NCBI GenBank assembly: GCA_029260495.1
Contig: JAJDDD010000009.1
Location: 310,001 to 374,000, forward strand
DNA length: 64,000 nucleotides
Direction: 5' to 3'
Source: Phycisphaerales bacterium
GTDB lineage: Bacteria; Planctomycetota; Phycisphaerae; Phycisphaerales; UBA1924
Position numbers and translations under genes: made by a program. Below are positions 42,988 through 51,591 of this stretch, one piece after another. Position 1 is the stretch's first letter, and every line of letters begins with the position of its first letter. The notes beneath the pieces are model-generated. The model was not told the origin of the DNA and made no database searches. It saw nothing but the letters and a program-made list of their open reading frames with translations.

Positions 42988-44463
42988 ATGTGTAAGCGTT
43001 GCAGCCTGGTGTTCTGGTGTGCGCTTGCGCTGTTGGCGGCAGCGGGGGGATCCGCGCGCGAGTTTGTGCGCACAGACATTGAAACTGTGCGCACGAATTT
43101 TGAGATTTTGCTCACAGATGGCGCACCTCCGGCGGCGGATTTGGCAGGGATTGCCTGTGTTCTGTTGGCTCCTGATGCGCCCGCCGAGCTTGTTGCGCGC
43201 ATGGCGGAGTTCACGCAGGGCGGGGTGAGTTCTCGATTTAGCTTGGGACAAACGTGGTTCGCCGTGCCGAATGCGGGCGGAGAGTTGACGTATAGCTTTC
43301 CGCCGGACGGGTACTTTGTGGAGGGGGCGCTGGCGGGCGAGCCTGACGGGTTTAATGTGCTGCACGCGGAGTTGAACGGGGATTTCTCCGAGTTTGGCGG
43401 GCAGGAGACGTGGAAGGATCTATTTCGACAGGTCTTTGCGCGGTGGGGAGAGTTCAACGGGATCGACTACACAGAGATTGGTGATGACAGCGGCGCCTGG
43501 GGGTCGAATGGGAACGAGAATCGGGGCGATATTCGCATTGTGATGAAGGTGATTGACGGACCCGGCGGCGTCCTGGCGTACAACGAGTTTCCGAAGAATG
43601 GCGACATGGTGCTGGATGTCGCCGAGAACTGGGCCAACACGAGTCAGAACTTTATTACGCTGCGAAATGTGGTGAGCCATGAGCATGGGCACGGGCTTGG
43701 TCTGTTTCATCGGTGCCCGATCAACTCGTCGAAGCTGATGGAGCCATTTCTCTCAGCGTCGATTGATGGCCCGCAGCATGACGAGATTCGGGGCGTGCAA
43801 TCCAAGTATGGCGATCGGTATGAGCCGAACTCGAGCAGCGGGACGGCGACGGATCTGGGGCAGATCATCTCGACGCCGGATGGCGTGACGACGGTGACGA
43901 TTGATGAAGTGAGCGTGCGCAACTTCTCTGACAATGACTGGTATGAGTTTGAGATTACGGAGGCAGGGTCGGCGGTGTTTCTTACGGTGACGCCGGTGGG
44001 GTTCATGTATGAGGAGGTGGATCAACTCTCCAGCGGGGCGTGTCCTTCATCAGCTTCGACGACGGATTCGAGCGGCGTGGGAAATCTTCGGTTCGAGCTG
44101 TTCGATTCAACGCTGATTCCGATTCAAACGGTGGACAATGAAGGTGCGGCAGCTGGTGGCGTTGGAGGCGCAGAATCGACGGTGCGGTTGCTCGATCCGG
44201 GGGGGTATTTTGTGAAGGTTTCGGCGCCGGGCTCGCAGGCGCCGCAAATGTATGAGCTTGAGATTGCGCATCAGGGCGCCACAGGTCCGGCGTTGTGCCC
44301 GGCGGATCTGAATGGGGATGGCGTGGTGAACGCGATTGATTTGAGCCAGTTCTTGGGGGCGTGGACGCAGGCGCCGGCGGTGGCGGACCTTTCGGGCAAT
44401 GGCGTGGTGAATGGGCAGGACCTGGCGCTATTGCTCGGTGCGTGGGGGATGTGCCCCGGGTGA
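42988..44463 (+). CDS. secreted matrixin-like metalloprotease with dockerin-like end
   Basis: A signal peptide (residues 1-23) precedes a propeptide-like region. The catalytic zinc motif SHEHGHGLGLFH (HExxHxxGxxH) near residue 231, then a Met-turn candidate SSKLMEPF, places it in the metzincin/matrixin clan (M10-like). A PPC-like beta domain follows (GDRYEPNSSSGTATDLGQI ... GGYFVKVSAPGS). The C-terminus holds two EF-hand-like repeats (ADLNGDGVVNAIDLSQFLGAW and DLSGNGVVNGQDLALLLGAW), the planctomycete dockerin-like module. AGGG lies close before the ATG at 42988, whose neighbouring ATG 42984 opens only a three-codon frame. Confidence 0.87.
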   Translation: MCKRCSLVFWCALALLAAAGGSAREFVRTDIETVRTNFEILLTDGAPPAADLAGIACVLLAPDAPAELVARMAEFTQGGVSSRFSLGQTWFAVPNAGGELTYSFPPDGYFVEGALAGEPDGFNVLHAELNGDFSEFGGQETWKDLFRQVFARWGEFNGIDYTEIGDDSGAWGSNGNENRGDIRIVMKVIDGPGGVLAYNEFPKNGDMVLDVAENWANTSQNFITLRNVVSHEHGHGLGLFHRCPINSSKLMEPFLSASIDGPQHDEIRGVQSKYGDRYEPNSSSGTATDLGQIISTPDGVTTVTIDEVSVRNFSDNDWYEFEITEAGSAVFLTVTPVGFMYEEVDQLSSGACPSSASTTDSSGVGNLRFELFDSTLIPIQTVDNEGAAAGGVGGAESTVRLLDPGGYFVKVSAPGSQAPQMYELEIAHQGATGPALCPADLNGDGVVNAIDLSQFLGAWTQAPAVADLSGNGVVNGQDLALLLGAWGMCPG

Positions 44464-44513
44464 GGGGCAGGAGAGCCCCTGATGCTGGGGGGGTGTTTGG
44501 GTCGGTGTATCAT

Positions 44514-44542
44514 TTGAGACGGCTGGCGGGCCGATCTACACT
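44514..44542 (+). promoter_or_regulatory. promoter of the pyruvate dehydrogenase operon
   Basis: TTGAGA at 44514-44519, a 17-base spacer and TACACT at 44537-44542. The resulting leader before pdhA is about 207 bases and could carry regulation. Confidence 0.6.
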
Positions 44543-44756
44543 TCGGATGCGCCCTTTCTCGACCCCGTTGTTCAAGAGATGAGGCAGGACCGGCAAGACA
44601 GGCCGCTGCGAAGGCGCGGTGGCTGTGTCCGGCGGTGGGCGCAGTGATTGGCGAGCAGGCAGACCACGACCCCCGCGACGACGGCATTCCGGATTCCGAC
44701 CTCGGAACTTTATTTTGAACAGAAGCTCGAACACACGATCGAAGACAAGGCAGATT

Positions 44757-45896
44757 ATGGCGACCGCGACAAGCTCAAAGAGTCAACGGAATGACAAGAA
44801 ACCTGATGAGAAAGGCGGGCGGCTCGCTGACGAGTTGAGCGACGAGACGCTGATCGGGTGGCTGCGCGACATGATGCTGATTCGCGAGTTTGAGACGCGG
44901 ACGATGCAGGCGTATTCCAATGCGCACATCGGGGGGTTCTGTCATGTGTATTCAGGACAGGAGGCGTGCGCGGTGGGGACGCTGGCGTGCGTCGAGCATG
45001 CGGACCCGGTGATCACTGCGTATCGAGATCATGGGCATGCTTTGGCGCGGGGGATGGACCCGAAGCACTGCATGGCGGAGATGTACGGGAAGATCACAGG
45101 GTGCGCGAAAGGGAAGGGCGGGTCGATGCACATGTTCGACAAGCCCAATAACATGTTCGGTGGGCATGGGATCGTAGGGGCGCAGACGCCATTGGGCGCC
45201 GGTCTTGCGTTTGCGGCGAAGTATGAGCGCAATGTCTTGAACAAGGGCAAGGGGCCGAAGAGGGTTTCGCTGTGCTACCTGGGTGATGGGGCGCTGAACC
45301 AGGGGGCGCTGCACGAGGCGATGAACCTGGCGGGGATTTTGGACCTGCCTGTGATTTATATCGTGGAGAACAATGGGTATTCGATGGGGACGTCGATCGA
45401 GCGCGGGACGACGATGGCGGATCATCTTGAAGCCAAGGCGGCGGCGTATGGGATTGAGGGGTTGACGGTTGATGGGATGAATGTGCGCAAGTTGTACGAC
45501 CGGTTCAAGCCCTTCGCGGATGAATGTCGAGAAAAGTCGCGGCCGGGGTTCGTGAATGTGCTGACGTATCGGTATTACGGGCACTCGATGTCAGACCCGC
45601 AGAAGTATCGCACGAAGGACGAGGTTGAGCTTTGGAAGGATCGGGACTGCATCGACAATCTGGCGCATCATCTGATGGCGGAGCGGAAGTGTTTCTCTGA
45701 GGATGAGCACAAGGCGATGCAGAAGGAGCTTAAACTTCAAGTGCGGGATGCGGTGAAGTTTGCGGAGGAGTCGGCTGAGCCGGATCCGGCGAAGGAGTTG
45801 TACTCGGATGTGTTGGTGAATCCGGAGAAGGGGATGAGCCCGCATGGTGAGTATGTTGAGGGGGCGAAGAATTCGCTGCTCGATGGGAGTGAGTGA
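44757..45896 (+). CDS. pdhA: pyruvate dehydrogenase E1 component, alpha subunit
   Basis: Thiamine-diphosphate-dependent decarboxylase subunit of 379 aa. Motifs are MMLIREFETRTMQAYSN, GFCHVYSGQEACAVGT, 'AYRDHGHAL', KGKGGSMHMF, the ThDP/Mg site SLCYLGDGALNQGALHEAMN...VENNGYSMGTS, and the phosphorylation-loop region YRYYGHSMSDP. The ATG at 44757 has AAGG 6 bases upstream; the in-frame extension to 44619 is not coding-like. First gene of the operon. Confidence 0.95.
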   Translation: MATATSSKSQRNDKKPDEKGGRLADELSDETLIGWLRDMMLIREFETRTMQAYSNAHIGGFCHVYSGQEACAVGTLACVEHADPVITAYRDHGHALARGMDPKHCMAEMYGKITGCAKGKGGSMHMFDKPNNMFGGHGIVGAQTPLGAGLAFAAKYERNVLNKGKGPKRVSLCYLGDGALNQGALHEAMNLAGILDLPVIYIVENNGYSMGTSIERGTTMADHLEAKAAAYGIEGLTVDGMNVRKLYDRFKPFADECREKSRPGFVNVLTYRYYGHSMSDPQKYRTKDEVELWKDRDCIDNLAHHLMAERKCFSEDEHKAMQKELKLQVRDAVKFAEESAEPDPAKELYSDVLVNPEKGMSPHGEYVEGAKNSLLDGSE

Positions 45897-45944
45897 CTGG
45901 GGCGATTATCGCCGAAGGCGCTGGAGTTTCATTGTGGTGTCGTT

Positions 45945-46343
45945 ATGACGGAGAGTAAGCACGAGATTTTGGTTGAGGGGACGCGCGAGGCTGAGATTGC
46001 GCGGTTGGAGAAGAAATCTTGGAGATTATTTTGGATCATGATGGCTTTGAACGCGCCGTTGTTGCTTGTCATAATTTTTGGTCGGACACAGCCAATTTGG
46101 CTTGGTATCGCCATGATTCCGGCCATGATCGCTGTTATTTTTGCCATTCGATTCATCATGCTGCGCGTGCGCATGGTGGCGATTGCCTGGGAAAATGAAT
46201 CAGGCGTGTTCGGATTTCTTGCCAAGCGTCGGCGGTTGTATGGTTGGGGTGAAGATGGTGGGCGGGGCTCTGATCAAGGCGGGGTTTCTTCCGGCGGCAA
46301 TGACAGTGTTTTAATCAATGATCTCAATGGCGGGACGGCTTAA
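45945..46343 (+). CDS. small two-helix membrane protein inside the pdh operon (132 aa)
   Basis: An N-terminal charged helix (HEILVEGTREAEIARLEKK) is followed by two membrane helices (LFWIMMALNAPLLLVIIF and IWLGIAMIPAMIAVIFAI) and a Gly/Ser/Asp-rich tail. No family recognised. It sits 48 bases after pdhA and 24 bases before pdhB on the same strand and is AT-richer than both. It is probably cotranscribed; a link to pyruvate dehydrogenase is only positional. Confidence 0.6.
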   Translation: MTESKHEILVEGTREAEIARLEKKSWRLFWIMMALNAPLLLVIIFGRTQPIWLGIAMIPAMIAVIFAIRFIMLRVRMVAIAWENESGVFGFLAKRRRLYGWGEDGGRGSDQGGVSSGGNDSVLINDLNGGTA

Positions 46344-46367
46344 GCGCTCGCCGATGGAATATGACAT

Positions 46368-47411
46368 ATGCCACAGATTCTTGAACAGACGGAGTTGCAT
46401 GAAGATCTTGCGGGGCTGCCGTCGCGTGTTGGCGGGCGGGAGATTCAGTTTCGTGAGGCGCTGCGCGAAGCGATGGAGGAGGAGATGCGCGAGGATGAGC
46501 GCATCTTCCTGATAGGTGAAGAGGTCGCGGAGTACAACGGTGCGTACAAGGTGAGCCAGGGGATGCTCGATGAGTTTGGGGCGGAGCGGATTATTGATAC
46601 GCCGATTAGTGAGAATGGGTTTTCGGGGCTGGGCATTGCGGCGGCGATGTATGGGCTGCGTCCGATCGTTGAGTTTATGAGCTGGTCGTTTTCGCTGGTG
46701 GCGGCGGATCAGATTCTGAACAACGCGCCGAAGATGTTGTACATGTCGGGCGGTCAGTGGGGGTGTCCGATTGTTTTTCGTGGAAATGACGGGGCTGGGG
46801 GGCAGCTCGGATCGACGCATTCGTGGTGCGTGGAAGCGATGTTCTCGAATGTGCCGGGCGTGAAGATTGTGATTCCTTCGTGCGCGTATGATGCGAAGGG
46901 GCTGTTGAAGACGGCGATTCGAGATGATGATCCGGTATTTTTTCTAGAATCGGAGCGGATGCTCGGAGACAGGGCGCATGTGCCGGAGGAAGAGTATGTG
47001 ATTCCGTTTGGCCGGGCGGCGCGGCTGCGTGAGGGGGGCGATTGCACGCTGGTGAGCTTTGGCAGGCCGGTGAACTTTTGTCTGGAGGCGTGCGACGAAC
47101 TTGAAGGTGAAGGAATTTCGTGCGATTTGCTCGACATGCGCACGATTCGGCCGCTTGATTTTGATGCGATTGAGGCGAGTTTGAAGAAGACGAATCGGAT
47201 TGTGGTGGTGGATCAGAGTTGGCCGTTTGGCGCGATTTCGAGCGAGGTGATTACGCAGGTGGTGGAGCGATGCTTTGACCATCTGGATCATCAGCCGGTG
47301 CGAGTGAATAGTGACGATGTGCCGGCGCCGTACTCGAAGGTGTTGGAGCAGGCGTTTTTGCCGCACACGGGGAAGATTGTTGAAGCCGTGCGGAAGACTG
47401 TGCGGGGTTGA
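46368..47411 (+). CDS. pdhB: pyruvate dehydrogenase E1 component, beta subunit
   Basis: Partner of the alpha subunit, 347 aa. REALREAMEEEMREDERIFLIGEEVAEYNGAYKVSQG, 'RIIDTPISENGFSGLGIAAA', 'GGQLGSTHS' and 'PVFFLESERML' are diagnostic. The transketolase C-terminal domain includes 'DLLDMRTIRPLDFDAI'. The first 20 residues form a short extra leader. Precedes pdhC by 52 bases. Confidence 0.95.
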   Translation: MPQILEQTELHEDLAGLPSRVGGREIQFREALREAMEEEMREDERIFLIGEEVAEYNGAYKVSQGMLDEFGAERIIDTPISENGFSGLGIAAAMYGLRPIVEFMSWSFSLVAADQILNNAPKMLYMSGGQWGCPIVFRGNDGAGGQLGSTHSWCVEAMFSNVPGVKIVIPSCAYDAKGLLKTAIRDDDPVFFLESERMLGDRAHVPEEEYVIPFGRAARLREGGDCTLVSFGRPVNFCLEACDELEGEGISCDLLDMRTIRPLDFDAIEASLKKTNRIVVVDQSWPFGAISSEVITQVVERCFDHLDHQPVRVNSDDVPAPYSKVLEQAFLPHTGKIVEAVRKTVRG

Positions 47412-47463
47412 AGCGGGCTTGAAATTGAGTTTGTGAGCTGTCAGGTACGAAGGACGGAATCTC

Positions 47464-48813
47464 ATGCCGATCGAAATCACAATGCCGCGGTTGTCTGACA
47501 CGATGGAGACGGGGACGGTTATTAAGTGGAACGTTGCGGAGGGGGATGAGGTTTCGTCGGGGGATGCGCTTGCTGATATTGAAACAGACAAGGCGACGAT
47601 GGAGCTCGAGTCTTATGACGACGGGGTGGTGGCGAAAATTGTGCTGGGGGAGGGACAGGTGGCGGCGGTTGGGGCGACGATTCTGGTGCTGGCTGAGGAA
47701 GGCGAGGACGTGGACGAGGTGCGGTCGAGCGCTGGGGCGGAGGGGAATCGCGAGAGTGTGAAACAGGCTGGCGGCGAGGAAATGAAGAGCGGCGGGACAG
47801 CGGTTGCGGAGCCGCCTGAAGCAAAAATTTCAACGAGGACTGCGGACGCGGATGCGATTTCGGAGGCGGAGACGAATGGGCATCGTATTTTTGTGAGCCC
47901 GTTGGCGAGAAAGATCGCAGAAGAGACTGGGGTCGATCTTTCAGCGATCAAGGGGAGCGGGCCATCAGGGCGGATTGTGCGCAAGGATGTTGAACAGGCG
48001 GCGTCCGGGGAGGGCGCCAGTGCTGCCGCGCCTGGGGTTGCAAGTCAGGCAGCGGCTCGCGCGACGACTCCAGCGCCCGCGGCGCCTCGAATGAAGCTTG
48101 AGGCGAAGAAGGTTGTGCTCTCGAACATGCGGCAGACGATCGCACGGCGGTTGGTGGAGTCCAAGACGACGATTCCGCATTATCAGGTGACTGTGTCCGT
48201 GAGAATGGACGCGATTCTTGCGCTGCGGAAACAGATTAATGAGCAGCTCAGCGATCAGGGCGTAAAGCTCAGCGTCAATGATTTTCTTGTCCGCGCCTGT
48301 GGGTTGGGGATGCACGAGCACCCGTTTGTGAACAGCCGTTGGGTCGATCGCAACGGACAGGGGGAGATTGAAATAATTGGTGATGTGAATGTTGGGGTTG
48401 CGATTGCGCTGCCTGCGGAGCGAGGCGGGGGGCTTGTTGTCGCGACATTGCGCCATGCGGATCAGCTGAGCCTGCGCGATATTTCCGCGCAGACGAAGGA
48501 GCTTGCAGAGAAGGCGCGGACGCGGGGGCTGACCATTGATGAGATGTCGGATTCGACCTTCACGATTTCGAATCTTGGGATGTTCGGGGTGGAGCATTTT
48601 ACAGCGATCATCAATCCGCCAAACGCTGCGATCCTTGCAGTCGGGGCAGCAGTGAAGAAGCCGGTGGTCGGTGAAGACGGCGGACTTGCTGTGGGTGTTG
48701 AGATGTCGATGACGATGTCGAGCGACCATCGGATTGTGGATGGCGCGATGGCGGCGCAGTATCTGGGGACGGTGAAGCGACTCCTGGAAGCGCCAACGTC
48801 GATGCTGGTGTGA
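47464..48813 (+). CDS. pdhC: dihydrolipoamide acetyltransferase (E2)
   Basis: Core of the pyruvate dehydrogenase complex, 449 aa. One lipoyl domain (lysine in ETDKATMELE), a linker of about 60 residues, the subunit-binding domain (FVSPLARKIAEETGVDLSAIKGSGPSGRIVRKDV), an Ala/Pro-rich linker, and the catalytic domain ending with SSDHRIVDGAMAAQYL (His, Asp). No E3 dihydrolipoamide dehydrogenase gene follows. Confidence 0.95.
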   Translation: MPIEITMPRLSDTMETGTVIKWNVAEGDEVSSGDALADIETDKATMELESYDDGVVAKIVLGEGQVAAVGATILVLAEEGEDVDEVRSSAGAEGNRESVKQAGGEEMKSGGTAVAEPPEAKISTRTADADAISEAETNGHRIFVSPLARKIAEETGVDLSAIKGSGPSGRIVRKDVEQAASGEGASAAAPGVASQAAARATTPAPAAPRMKLEAKKVVLSNMRQTIARRLVESKTTIPHYQVTVSVRMDAILALRKQINEQLSDQGVKLSVNDFLVRACGLGMHEHPFVNSRWVDRNGQGEIEIIGDVNVGVAIALPAERGGGLVVATLRHADQLSLRDISAQTKELAEKARTRGLTIDEMSDSTFTISNLGMFGVEHFTAIINPPNAAILAVGAAVKKPVVGEDGGLAVGVEMSMTMSSDHRIVDGAMAAQYLGTVKRLLEAPTSMLV

Positions 48814-48827
48814 CACTTGCCGTCGGT

Positions 48828-50777
48828 TTAGGCGTCGAGAGAGGTGTTAACGATCGGCAGCGTGACGACGACTTTGGGCGGCGCGTCGTCGGTTGGCTCC
48901 TGCGGCAGAGTGAGTGGAAACGTCAGGGTGCAACTGAATCCGCTGGAGTTGTATTGTGTATCGAGTTTGCCGTGCAGGTCAGTGCGCGCCAGTTGCTGGA
49001 TGAGTTCGGCGCCGAAGCCAAGCTTGGTTGGGGTGGTGACTGGCGGGCCGTTTTCTTCGCGCCAGTAAAGCTCAAAGCGTTGGCCTTCAGCCGATTCGAT
49101 GCGCTGAGCGCGGACTACAACGCGTCCGTTGGGCGTAGTGAGGGCGCCATGCTTGACGGCGTTGACACCGAGTTCGTGGGCGAAGAGCGTGAGTGTAAAG
49201 ACCTGCTTTTCATCGAGTTGAGTGTCGTCGGCGTTGATGGTGAGGCCTCTTGAAATGACGAGATCTTCAAGGGCCAGGTGGAGAACCCGGGCTGCGTATG
49301 CGCTTCGACGGGAGCGCGGCGCGACGATGCCGGTTGTGCGGCACATGGCTTTGACGAGGCTGAGGAAGTTGTTGTTGAAGTCAAGCAGCGTGTCGCTGTT
49401 GCCGGCGATGCGGGTAGCGAGGGCGTGGATTTTTGCGAGATTGTTCTTGACACGGTGGTTGAGTTCTCGATTGAGCAGCTGGAGTTGCTCTTCGTCGATT
49501 TTTTGCTGCGTGACGTCTTCGACAATGATGGCGAAGCGGATGGCGCCACACTCGCGTTGCTCGATTTCGCAAATTGTGGCGGCGAGCCAGTGTTTGGTGG
49601 CTTCGGACTGGTATTCAAATCGGACGGGTTTTCCGGTATGTGCACAGGCGTTGTAGTTCTGAAGCCAAAGTGTGCGCATGGCTTGGGCGATGCCGAGTTC
49701 GACGGATGTCTTGCCTTCAATTGCTTTTCGAGGATGCTTGAAGAATGTTGCGAGACGATCATTGACAATAATGAACCGCTGACTTTCGTTTTTGACTTCG
49801 GTGACGCCCATCATCATGGCGTCAGCATTGAAGAAGGCGCGGAGTTGTCTTTCGCGTTCCTGCGTGGCGAGTTCGGCGAGGCGCCGGGCAGTGATGTCAA
49901 GAACGACGCCCTGTATACAGACCACACAATCCGCGCATTCTCCTTCGCACATGACGGGGGTTGCCTCATCGCGCACCCAGCGGAGTTCGCCGTCGCGTGT
50001 GCGCACACGGTATTCTCGAGCAAAAGGTTGTCCCTGGTCGAGAGTTTTCTTATAGGCGTTGAGGACATCATCACGGTCGTCGGGATGTATGCACCGGCTC
50101 CAGAGGTCAGGGTCTTCAAGCCATTCCTCCGGGGTGTAGCCCATCATCTGCTCGATTTGAGGGCTGATGTAGACCGTCTGATGTGACTCATCGTCGTTGG
50201 CGACATAAATGATCGCGGGGACCTGTTCAATGAGGTTTTTAAACCTGGCTTTGTCCTCTTTATGGGAGTGCTCACGGTCGACCTGATCGGTGATGTCGCT
50301 GGCGGTGTAAAGAATGGAGCTGACGGGGCTCTGGGAATCCATGCGGAAGGGAAGGGCGTGGGCTTCGATCCACCGAACGTCTTCAGTAGCGGTGATGATG
50401 CGGGCGCGGAAGCGCTGGGGGCGGTTCTGGAGCATTTCCTTGAGATGGCCGCGGACGGTCTCACGGTCGTCGGGATGGGAGACGCTCTCGAGGGCGCCGC
50501 CTTGTTGGAGGTTGATTCGCGTGGAGTCGAGTAGGGAGCGCATCGCCTGATTGCCCCAGGAGAAGGTGCAGCGTCCTTCGGTGTCGACGGTGTCGATGCC
50601 GAGGTAGTCGGAGGTGAGGTCGGCGAAGGCGGCGAAGTGCTGTCTATCCGCGATGAGGAGCTTGAACCGGCGCCGCTGAGCCTGAAGGCGCCTGCGTGCG
50701 ATCAGGGCGACACCGCCGGCGCCGAGCCCGAAGGCGAGCAGGAGAAGCGCCATTGCGGGCAGAGAGTCAAACATCAT
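48828..50777 (-). CDS. membrane-anchored PAS sensor kinase of the HWE/HisKA_2 type
   Basis: One N-terminal membrane helix (about 7-27) and three PAS/PAC regions (about 45-165, 170-290 and 300-430; for example 'QTVYISPQIEQMMGYTPEEW') lead into the kinase. The phospho-acceptor His is in LLNRELNHRVKNNLAKIH. The ATPase part has LFAHELGVNAVKHGAL (N box) and KLGFGAELIQQLA. No receiver domain is attached. GGAG lies just before the double ATG. Its partner is unknown; the PAS-LuxR gene beyond the tRNAs is the nearest regulator. Confidence 0.88.
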   Translation of the reverse strand: MMFDSLPAMALLLLAFGLGAGGVALIARRRLQAQRRRFKLLIADRQHFAAFADLTSDYLGIDTVDTEGRCTFSWGNQAMRSLLDSTRINLQQGGALESVSHPDDRETVRGHLKEMLQNRPQRFRARIITATEDVRWIEAHALPFRMDSQSPVSSILYTASDITDQVDREHSHKEDKARFKNLIEQVPAIIYVANDDESHQTVYISPQIEQMMGYTPEEWLEDPDLWSRCIHPDDRDDVLNAYKKTLDQGQPFAREYRVRTRDGELRWVRDEATPVMCEGECADCVVCIQGVVLDITARRLAELATQERERQLRAFFNADAMMMGVTEVKNESQRFIIVNDRLATFFKHPRKAIEGKTSVELGIAQAMRTLWLQNYNACAHTGKPVRFEYQSEATKHWLAATICEIEQRECGAIRFAIIVEDVTQQKIDEEQLQLLNRELNHRVKNNLAKIHALATRIAGNSDTLLDFNNNFLSLVKAMCRTTGIVAPRSRRSAYAARVLHLALEDLVISRGLTINADDTQLDEKQVFTLTLFAHELGVNAVKHGALTTPNGRVVVRAQRIESAEGQRFELYWREENGPPVTTPTKLGFGAELIQQLARTDLHGKLDTQYNSSGFSCTLTFPLTLPQEPTDDAPPKVVVTLPIVNTSLDA

Positions 50778-50823
50778 CGCTCCAAACCAGTGGGCCGCGT
50801 CGCATGAAAGAGGTGGTTCGGTT

Positions 50824-50829
50824 TATAAT
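50824..50829 (+). promoter_or_regulatory. consensus -10 box for the tRNA-Thr transcript
   Basis: A perfect TATAAT, about 77 bases before the tRNA-Thr 5' end; the -35 region is weak. The primary transcript would be trimmed by RNase P. Confidence 0.45.
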
Positions 50830-50905
50830 GTAGCGAGGAATGCCGAAAAGCCTGTCTGTTTCTCGCCGAGTTTGTTGAGGGTGGGGCAGGATCAGGCGTG
50901 TGCTG

Positions 50906-50978
50906 GCCGCTGTAGCTCAACTGGTAGAGCGCGTGATTTGTAATCTCGAGGTTGGGGGTTCAAGTCCCCCTGGCGGCT
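50906..50978 (+). tRNA. tRNA-Thr (TGT)
   Basis: Acceptor GCCGCTG/TGGCGGC, D-arm GCTC...GAGC, anticodon stem CGTGA/TCTCG with one T-T mismatch around TTTGTAA (anticodon TGT), T-arm GGGGGTTCAAGTCCCCC. Discriminator T; CCA not encoded. Confidence 0.95.
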
Positions 50979-51141
50979 CTTTTAATTCCTGGTAGGCGTG
51001 ATATGGCGCCGATTCTGACGGAGAGTCGTTGGCGTTCGTCGGGTTTCGGTGTGATGTTGATGCGGGGGGGCTGGCTGGCTATCGTCTCCGCTCGCGATCG
51101 CGCTTGGGAGTTGGGTTGGCAGGCGGCGCGGAGAAATAAGC

Positions 51142-51224
51142 GGGCGGTTGCCGGAGTGGTCAAACGGAGCGGGCTGTAAACCCGTTGGCTTACGCCTTCA
51201 CAGGTTCGAATCCTGTACCGCCCA
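51142..51224 (+). tRNA. tRNA-Tyr (GTA)
   Basis: Class II tRNA: acceptor GGGCGGT/ACCGCCC, D-arm CCG...CGG, anticodon stem GCGGG/CCCGT around CTGTAAA (anticodon GTA), long variable arm, T-arm ACAGGTTCGAATCCTGT, discriminator A. It is followed by TTTTTC. It lies 163 bases after tRNA-Thr. Confidence 0.96.
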
Positions 51225-51591
51225 TTTTTCGAGTCGCGCATGAGATGATTGCGTCGGGGTATTGATGGAATCGTGCTTTTTTTGGAGGTGCTTCTGGCGC
51301 CGGCGGAGGAGAATCTGCGCCTGTCACTGGAAGCGGGTCAACCATGGAGGGCGCATGCGGTAGCAGTGTGGTGTAGGGGCGCTTCCGCGGGCGGCCTTTT
51401 GTTCTCGGACTGATGCGTTTTCGACAGGGGTATACCCCTGTTCTCGCTACTGGTATGCGACCCGGGCGGATCACCCGGCCCTATTTTCCGAACAACATGA
51501 CAGCGGAGCCTTGGTCCGCGCGTCGTGGAGACGTGGGTCTGGTGAGTTTTTCGGGCGTAATCCGGGGGAGATGTTTCGGAGAAGGCTCGAG
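51225..51591. other. 367-bp regulatory region before the PAS-LuxR gene
   Basis: No gene is seen. It holds an 18-bp perfect palindrome at 51424-51441 and a weaker inverted repeat CCGGG-cggatca-CCCGG just downstream. Confidence 0.5.
51424..51441. promoter_or_regulatory. 18-bp perfect palindrome, candidate operator
   Basis: ACAGGGGTATACCCCTGT reads the same on both strands. The centre, TATACC, could serve as a -10 box. Located about 150 bases upstream of a helix-turn-helix regulator gene, it is a natural candidate for autoregulation. Confidence 0.55.

Noticed and set aside
44619-44756. 46-residue N-terminal extension of PdhA
   Set aside because: Arg/Pro-rich and lacks a ribosome binding site; AAGG precedes ATG 44757.
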